Origin: Andalucia godoyi
Taxonomy: Eukaryota; Discoba; Jakobea; Jakobida; Andaluciidae
Direction: 5' to 3'
DNA: 64,000 nucleotides
Assembly (NCBI GenBank): GCA_009859145.1
Contig: VRVR01000049.1
Coordinates: forward strand, 124,001-188,000
The notes under the pieces are model-generated. The model was not told the origin of the DNA, ran no database searches, and saw nothing but the letters and a program-made list of their open reading frames with translations. How positions within the stretch are numbered: the first letter of the stretch is position 1; every line of letters starts with the position of its first letter. Made by a program: the position numbers and the translations under genes. Positions 56,978 through 64,000 of the stretch are shown in pieces.

Positions 56978-58267
56978 TCAACAACGGCGCATCCACTCGA
57001 GATGGCGAATGGCCCACTGCGCTTGCAGGTCTTTGGAAACCGGTTCAAAGTCAAGAACACGATCGCACGTCCATGCCCACTCGGATTGCCACGGCTCGCT
57101 CAGCTGCGATAGGAGCGACCTGTGCAACTGCGCAATGTCATTAAGCTCTTTTCTGCGCTGCGCCATCTGGTCATCGTCCACGACGCAGCCAGCAGGCATG
57201 TGGCAAAGGAACTTCAATTGCGTCGTTTGCGGCAACCCGTTGCTCTTTTGTGCAGAGACAGTGGGGTGCGGTGCTGCATACCGCCGAAAGCATATAAATC
57301 TGCGATACATCCACAGCGACTCGTGGCCCGGGTACCGGCAAATAAGGTCTCGAAGCCACAGGTCCTCGTCTTCCATGAGTTCCTGAACGGCCTCTGCATC
57401 GAGATTACCCAGAAAAGACCACAGAACTGACCGTGCGTGCAGCGCTGAATGGTCCGCAACTCGTCGAGAGCACACATCCTTCGACGGGCCCTCGATGAGG
57501 ACGAGCAAATCTCGCGGAGTGTGAAATTTTTGAACTCTGCGGAACACCCGGATCCAATGGCTCCACGCAGGATAGTTCCTCCTGTATTGTTCCGACAGCA
57601 TCACAACAAGCTTCCACTCGCTAGCCAGCCGTTCGAATGCCTGCTGCTGCGTCGAGAACATGCCGGAGAAGAGCCAGTTGCGATACGTCCATGTTTCATC
57701 GCTTTTCGGATGCTTCGACAGCACCACCGCGTTCAGATGTGATTCAGAATCCAGCATCCGTTCCGTCGATTCAGAATGCTCGTCTAGGAGAAGGACAGCC
57801 CTGCGTCGAAGGTTCCATGCAGTATAGTTGTCCGCGGATATCATCAATGCAATGGCACAACTCAGCAGCCTTTCACGCAGCAGACTGCACAGTTCATCTA
57901 GCCGTTTCGAACGTAACCATTCTTCCCTCCCACCACCACCATCGCTGCTACTTCTAGTGTCGTCTATTCCATTGCGACTCTCCATTTCATCGCAGATCGA
58001 CCGAGCAGTCTTTGCCTCGTTCCACGCATACGGATACACGAGCGCAATGAACCAATGAGCCAATACAAGCTGCTTCCCATCTTCCGAGGTGGACCACGCA
58101 GTTCGCAGTGCATCTTCCAGCGACAAAGGAACAGGTTCCGGCGAAAACGCAAATTCCAGCAGAGTCCTGCTTTCCAGCAGCTTCTGAAGGTGCTCTCGAA
58201 ACGCAGAATACACAAGCTCCGGATCCGCAATCACAAGTGCCGACAGCTGCCTCCCAGACCTTTTCAT
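56978..58267 (-). CDS. PTAR1: PTAR1-like protein prenyltransferase alpha-repeat protein
   Basis: A 429-aa protein with prenyltransferase alpha-subunit repeats: DNYTAWNLRRRAVLL, SDETWTYRNWLFSGM, NYPAWSHWIRVFRRV and HESLWMYRRFICFRR. These Trp-containing helical hairpins are the signature of the alpha subunits of farnesyl, geranylgeranyl and Rab geranylgeranyl transferases. The spacing between repeats, the long N-terminal part with its Ser/Gly loop, and the length fit PTAR1, the alpha subunit of geranylgeranyltransferase III, better than FNTA or RABGGTA. Its human partner is RABGGTB, for prenylation of SNARE YKT6. The gene diverges from the CDK gene. Confidence 0.85.
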   Translation of the reverse strand: MKRSGRQLSALVIADPELVYSAFREHLQKLLESRTLLEFAFSPEPVPLSLEDALRTAWSTSEDGKQLVLAHWFIALVYPYAWNEAKTARSICDEMESRNGIDDTRSSSDGGGGREEWLRSKRLDELCSLLRERLLSCAIALMISADNYTAWNLRRRAVLLLDEHSESTERMLDSESHLNAVVLSKHPKSDETWTYRNWLFSGMFSTQQQAFERLASEWKLVVMLSEQYRRNYPAWSHWIRVFRRVQKFHTPRDLLVLIEGPSKDVCSRRVADHSALHARSVLWSFLGNLDAEAVQELMEDEDLWLRDLICRYPGHESLWMYRRFICFRRYAAPHPTVSAQKSNGLPQTTQLKFLCHMPAGCVVDDDQMAQRRKELNDIAQLHRSLLSQLSEPWQSEWAWTCDRVLDFEPVSKDLQAQWAIRHLEWMRRC

Positions 58268-58608
58268 CCTCCGTTAAAAAACAATCTCGCTTTCCTTATT
58301 CTCGAACACACTCTCTCCATTGCTCAACACAGCAGCGGTTGTCGCTGTTCTCACCAAGATCACTCCCAAAATCGCTCCCGCACTGTCCGCACTTTCGCAG
58401 CCGCCCCCACCGTAGTCCGTCCGCAAAAGGCCACACGCTGCGCAGACTCCCTTGAGACTCAACTGCACCGCTTACTGTAGATGGGCTTCGCAGTCTGTTT
58501 TAATGGGCTTTCTAAAGTCGAGAAACAGCAGCCGCCGTGTACTGTCATCAGCCGAAGCGAGCCGCGACGATTGCGAGTGTGTGCGAGTGTGTGCGAGTAA
58601 GCGTGTGT

Positions 58609-58639
<31 letters not shown>

Positions 58640-58722
58640 TGTGTGTGTGTGTGTGTGTGTGAATACATCCTCTGAAACGCTTACTTATTTAGATATTTTT
58701 TCGTACACTCGGCTCCATAAGC
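58268..58722. promoter_or_regulatory. Upstream region of divergent PTAR1-like and CDK genes
   Basis: A 455-bp gap. GTGTGCGAGTGTGTGCGAGT is followed by a GA tract and a GT tract at about 58574-58661. No gene is seen. Promoter function is inferred. Confidence 0.45.
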
Positions 58723-61505
58723 ATGGCCGTCCGATATACTTCTCGAAGGTATGTAATGCCCTTTTATTAATTTTTTACTTTTCATTTTTGATCGTGGTTT
58801 TTTTGGGGTCCACAGTGAAGATTACTGGTTCTAATGCTGGGGTTTCTTGATGCGGATGCAGTGTGGATGAGTTCCAAACTCTCGAGATGATTGGGGAAGG
58901 TACATATGGGTATGTCATCTTGTTTTCATATCGGTACTTTTAGTTTTTGACCAGTTGTGTGGATTGTTGTGAGACGGAGAGAATATACTCACGTTTCTGC
59001 TTTGTTTCCCCTCCTCACTTTTCTTCTCCAAAATGATGGGCGCGACGAATCAGACGGGTGTTTATGGCGAGAGATACGGTTTCGAACGAGCTTGTTGCAT
59101 TGAAGCAAGTGTTTATGGGGAAGGAGAGTCTTGGGTTTCCGGTGACTGCCATACGAGAGATCCGGTTGCTGCGAATGCTTCGCCACATCAACATTGTGGA
59201 ATTGAAGGAGATCGTGTCGTCCTTTGACAATACGAATCCAAATGCAGGATCGGTGTATCTGGTGTTTGAGTACGTGGAGCATGATCTTGCCGGGCTTGTG
59301 CTTGAGATGCCGGAGTTGTTCACCTTGCCGAACGTGAAGTACTTGTTTCGTCAGCTGCTGCTTGCTCTTGCACACTGTCATGATCGAGGGGTCCTGCATC
59401 GCGATCTCAAATTGTCGAATATCCTGGTTTCAAGCGCAGGGGTTCTTAAGCTGGCGGACTTTGGGCTCGCAAGAACGGTAATGGAAGACTGGGATCTTAC
59501 AAACAAGGTGATCACGCTCTGGTACCGGCCCCCCGAACTGCTGCTTGGCGAAACAAAGTACTCTGCGGATGTCGACATGTGGAGTGCCGGTTGCATCCTG
59601 TATGAACTTCTGACTCGAAGGGCTCTTTTCAAAGGAAACGACGAGCTGTCGGTTCTCACGCGCATTTTCCGTGTCATGGGAACCCCGACGAAAGAATCCT
59701 GGCCGAAAGCAAGAGAGTTACCATTCTGGAGCAGTATGCGGCCACGGGAGAACTGGGACTCTTCTTTGCGATCGTACATTCGGTCACAGACGGATAACAG
59801 TGCCGTTCCAGATGACGCCATGGATTTGATGGAGCATCTTCTGACGTGGAATCCTACCGACCGATATACTACTGCACAGGCATTGCAACACCCCTTTTTT
59901 TCAAACGAGCCCTTGGCTTCGCAGTCCATACCAATCTCGACTTCTGTGGAGTCACACATCCTCCAGACAAACAGACGAATAAGGAAAGCTACCGGTCAGC
60001 CTTCCCAGATAAGCACATCGTCTGCGAAGGAGTTGGCGTCTTCAAAATCCTCCCCGTCGTTTTCTGCTTCATTGCCAGGGCCCGCACCAGGGAAATCCAA
60101 TGCACCACCCGTTTCAATTTCCAGCGTTGTTCCAATTCCTGTTCCAGCTGCAGTCCCTGCCATCTCCCTGGCTGCTCACAATCCTCCTGAAACAGCAGCG
60201 GTGTCCACTGCTCCAGCCTCCGCCTCCACTGCCAACCACGTACCAGATCTTGCGAGTTCGCAACAAGCAAATCTCCAAGAAGCAGAAGAGAGGCGAGGCG
60301 AAAGGATGCGATCTGTGCCTGATAAAGCCAATTTCCAACCAGCGAACCGGAGCCGGAATCGAGGTCGAGATCGAGATCGCCAGGTACGTCATGACACGGA
60401 TCGTGATCGGCGTTTTCGCGAGCGAGGACGAGGGCCCGGGCGAAATCGTGACGAACGACCGAGTTCCCCGGAACGTGGGAACAGAGCCTCGCAGGATGTT
60501 AACGACCGTGCTGAGAGTTCCCATCAAGACGATCGAAGAAGTCGTGATGGACACGGTGACAGACGGGACCGTGGACGCGTTGATAACGGAGATTCTCGAC
60601 GGGAACGCAGGGACCATGGTCATCGTGATTTTCGAGGCAATGCTCAGCGTGGTGATGGACGCGATCATCTGATCGAGGATCGGCGCGATGTTCGACGTCA
60701 CGATCCATGCGATGACACACATGATGACCGACGAGATGACCGACGAGATGACCGTCGTGATGGCCGACGAGATGACCGTCGTGATGATCGGCGAGATGAC
60801 CGTCGTGATGACCGAGATGACCGTCGTGATGACCGACGAGATGACCGACGAGATGACCGTCGTGATGACCGAGATGACCGTCGTGATGACCGACGTGATG
60901 ACCGACGAGATGACCGTCATGATGACCGACGAGATGACCGTCGTGATGACCGACGAGATGACCGTCGTGATGATCGGCGAAACGGACGACGCGATGATCG
61001 ACGGAGAGACCGAAATTCTGAGCAACAGCAGGAATCGCGCGCTGGAGCCGCTATTCTGCATTCGTCCAGTACCGCGAAGGAAGCTGTCAGCACACCGGCT
61101 GCTTCGTTAATTCAAGGCCTTGTTTCCGCGTCATCACGCAAAAGAGAATTCGAAAAGGACATGCACCCGAACTCACCGTCTACAGGAGAACGACAAGATC
61201 CGACCACAAAAAGACCTCGATTCGAATTCCCAGTCTCTACTGGCATGACTGCGACACATGCGACTGCCACTATTGCTGCTGCTTCTTCTTCTTCCTCGTC
61301 GTCGTCGTCGTCTTCGTCTTTTGCTGCTGCGGACTACCGTCCCCCTTCTTCACAGCACGGCCCTGGTTCTGGGAAGACTGGATCGAGTGGCAGCAGCAGC
61401 AAGAACAGCGGCGATCGCAGCAATGGCTCTGAATCTAACCACGGCCGCGGAGGCTTCAACAGGAAGCGCTGGAGGAACCGAGGTGCCAAACAATCAGAAT
61501 CCTAA
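58723..61505 (+). CDS. Cyclin-dependent kinase of CDK12/13 (CTK1) type with Arg-Asp-rich tail, three exons
   Basis: Exons are 58723-58748, 58862-58909 and 59054-61505; introns of 113 and 144 nt begin GTATGT and end CAG. The join restores MIGEGTYGRVFMARD, and the product is 841 aa. The kinase domain is about residues 14-305: Lys42, cyclin-binding PVTAIRE at 54-60, HRDLKLSN at 140-147, DFG at 160-162, and T-loop Thr174 in TNKVITLWYRPPE. That T-loop wording and the PITAIRE-like helix are those of CDK12/13/Ctk1, kinases of RNA polymerase II Ser2. CDK9 is the next best choice. The remaining 530 residues are disordered. They include a block of DDRRDDRRDDR repeats at about 620-705, encoded by 60700-61000, in place of the RS domain of animal CDK12. 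Confidence 0.9.
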
Positions 61506-61674
61506 ATGTCGACTGGGTAATCCTATCCAATCCAATCCAATCCAAAAAAAAAAAAAAAAAAAGATTCTCATTGTTCGCCTTGTAAGAATTGAATCAATAC
61601 GCATTCTAGAGTCCCCTGTACAATAATTACTGAAAGTAAACGACACATTGTGGTGCGGATTCCCGCATCTGAGG
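61506..61674. other. Short intergenic stretch with A tract
   Basis: ATCCAATCCAATCCAATCC repeats then an A run at about 61543-61562 follow the CDK stop. No gene is seen. Confidence 0.45.
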
Positions 61675-63003
61675 CTAAGGCATCTCCACTCGAATCACTC
61701 CTGCGGCTAACGTTTTCAGATTCACAAGGACTGCCTCGCCTGTTGCACCTAGGCTTGGAACTGCGATCAACCGGCACTGCACAGGCCCATCTGAGAGCAC
61801 CCTCGTTGCAAAGCCACTGCTTCCCGCAGCAAACAGTACATGCGGCGTAGTTTCCACAATGAACGGATCGCGGTCAAAGAACGGATAGCATGCAAGCGTG
61901 TCAGGTGCGCACGGACACAAATGTCTCCACGACAATGAAGCTGCAAGGACATCCAACACAGATTCACCCGACGTCGAATCCCCGCTTTTGGCGCGGATCA
62001 CCTTTCCCAAGCCGTCAGTAATTTGACTCGAATATCCGCAGACTTCCACACCGTCTGCAATGCGAAATCTGTGGGGATTTGTGGCAGGTTGCAGTGTGCT
62101 GTTCACAAAAGGAACAGAAGAAGTGAGCAAACAAGGATGGATAGGTTGCTGCGGCAGCAAATGATTTGAGGGATCGCTGCGTCCCGGCATGAGATCCACA
62201 AACACGGAGCCACACAATTCGGCCACCGATTCATCCGCATGCTTGCTCGAAGCATGTTGCGCGACAGGTGTACTTTTTTGGACCTGGGATGCGGTCGATG
62301 TCGGCGAAACGGCAAGCGCATTTCCAGCGATCACAATCCTAACAATCGATTCCATCATGTGAACAAGGTCTGTGATCTGTGCTAGGAATGCAGGAGACGG
62401 ACTCTCGATAATCAGCAAGTGCGGATCCGACTCGACAAACTGAAATTGTTCCCGATCCATTCGTATGTCAGCAGGCAATGGCTTCTGCGGAGCAATCCCA
62501 GCAAAATAGAACTGCTTCACAAGAAACTGGCCGGAAGCAAGAGGTCTTCCGCACAGTCCCGTCACGATTCCCGTCGGCAAATCATCGACTTGAAAGTTGC
62601 AGCCTTCAGCAAGCGACAGCCGCACCCGTCCAGACTCGTCTTCCAAGATAAGAGCGTCTTCATCCGAGCAAAAACTCTTCATGCTGACAGTTGATGCCGG
62701 CTTCAGCACCGATGGCTTAAGCTTCATTTCCTTGTACAGCGTGCCGACTACAGCGACATCTCCTTTCTGAATCGAGTGGTCAGTCTTTGCAATGTCATGC
62801 GCATGCGAAAGAAAGGACTGCAGCTCCAGCACACGGGAAACCCGCTTCACTTCGGACGGAATCCTCTGCAAAACAATCTGCCGAAGAACATTCAGCCGGT
62901 AAAAGTACACGTGCGCGTACTGGTGAGTATACGAACGAAGCTTCACTCGGTAGTCTCCATCCAAGTTTTCATAATTCACAACTGTCCTCCCCATGTCATA
63001 CAC
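61675..63003 (-). CDS. POLD2: DNA polymerase delta small (B) subunit
   Basis: A 442-aa regulatory subunit of DNA polymerase delta. The N-terminus YTHQYAHVYFYRLNVLRQIV matches the POLD2 start. An OB-fold follows, with VAVVGTLYKEMKLKPSVL, LILEDESGRVRLSL and VTGLCGRPLASGQFLVKQFYFAGIAPQKPLP-like text. The C-terminal phosphodiesterase-like domain has VRIVIAGNALAVS, VFVDLMPGRSDPSNHLLPQQPIHPCL, DTLACYPFFDRDPF and PHVLFAAG. As in all B subunits, the phosphodiesterase metal-site residues are degenerate, so it is structural. A second ATG lies three codons in, so the start is either 63003 or 62994. Two E2F-like sites lie about 93-125 bp upstream. With MCM7, it is the second replication gene here. Confidence 0.93.
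   Translation of the reverse strand: MYDMGRTVVNYENLDGDYRVKLRSYTHQYAHVYFYRLNVLRQIVLQRIPSEVKRVSRVLELQSFLSHAHDIAKTDHSIQKGDVAVVGTLYKEMKLKPSVLKPASTVSMKSFCSDEDALILEDESGRVRLSLAEGCNFQVDDLPTGIVTGLCGRPLASGQFLVKQFYFAGIAPQKPLPADIRMDREQFQFVESDPHLLIIESPSPAFLAQITDLVHMMESIVRIVIAGNALAVSPTSTASQVQKSTPVAQHASSKHADESVAELCGSVFVDLMPGRSDPSNHLLPQQPIHPCLLTSSVPFVNSTLQPATNPHRFRIADGVEVCGYSSQITDGLGKVIRAKSGDSTSGESVLDVLAASLSWRHLCPCAPDTLACYPFFDRDPFIVETTPHVLFAAGSSGFATRVLSDGPVQCRLIAVPSLGATGEAVLVNLKTLAAGVIRVEMP

Positions 63004-64000
<997 letters not shown>

Noticed and set aside
60114-61061. Minus-strand open frame of 315 codons and a plus-strand frame of 140 codons across the CDK tail
   Set aside because: Both are by-products of the trinucleotide-compatible tandem repeat (VITTVISSVI or MTDEMTVV repeats).

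Overview
The window is nuclear DNA of a gene-dense, intron-poor, unicellular eukaryote. Thirty protein genes lie in 64 kb, on both strands, mostly as single open frames separated by 0.1-1 kb. The standard genetic code fits: TAA, TAG and TGA all occur as gene stops. Only three genes show introns that I can place with confidence (the gamma-carbonic anhydrase homologue, ATP10 and the CDK), and these introns are 113-169 nt with GT-AG ends. Tubulin-glycylase-type TTLL9, an LRRC43-like protein and a divergent ARF/ARL13-like GTPase point to a flagellated cell. EF-Ts, GUF1/LepA, bS16m, ATP10, a phosphate carrier and a gamma-CA-like subunit show an aerobic mitochondrion with a bacterial-type translation system. 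Vault proteins, a hybrid histidine kinase and an S45 penicillin acylase suit a free-living heterotrophic protist. A jakobid-like or other deep-branching flagellate is my guess; the lineage cannot be fixed from this sequence alone.

Layout. 1-9 kb: 5'-truncated type IIC P-type ATPase, NAD(P)-malic enzyme, mitochondrial phosphate carrier, and a secreted TPP1-like sedolisin. 9.5-16 kb: two-RRM SR-like protein, RuvC-fold resolvase-like protein, a decayed transposon-like repeat (copy 1), eIF2B-gamma, mitochondrial EF-Ts. 16-24.7 kb: MCM7, gamma-CA-like, ATP10, a uridine-kinase/CYTH fusion of the TTM1/2 type, then a 1.2-kb gene-free stretch holding copy 2 of the repeat. 24.7-28.4 kb: a head-to-head pair of short major-vault-protein homologues (545 and 552 aa) that lack the N-terminal repeats of ordinary MVP. 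28.6-38.3 kb: a run rich in ciliary candidates (LRRC43-like, REEP/HVA22, TTLL9, a 978-aa unknown, ARL-like GTPase). 39-47 kb: GUF1, MRTO4, a coiled-coil protein, CCT3. 47-54.5 kb: a membrane-anchored S45 penicillin acylase and a 1337-aa hybrid histidine kinase, both on the minus strand. 54.5-56.4 kb: the largest stretch with no convincing gene. 56.4-64 kb: bS16m, PTAR1-like, a CDK12/13-type kinase with a long Arg-Asp repeat tail, POLD2, and the 5' end of adenosine kinase.

Most genes are unrelated housekeeping functions. Many divergent neighbours share one short upstream region (phosphate carrier/sedolisin, MCM7/gamma-CA, the two vault genes, PTAR1/CDK, POLD2/adenosine kinase). Intergenic DNA is rich in (GA)n, (CA)n and other microsatellites, which create many spurious open frames. 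The most unusual items are the mini-vault gene pair, the two-copy dispersed element with an OrfB/Fanzor-like N-terminal relic, the cation pump with altered ion-site residues, and the membrane-anchored acylase.
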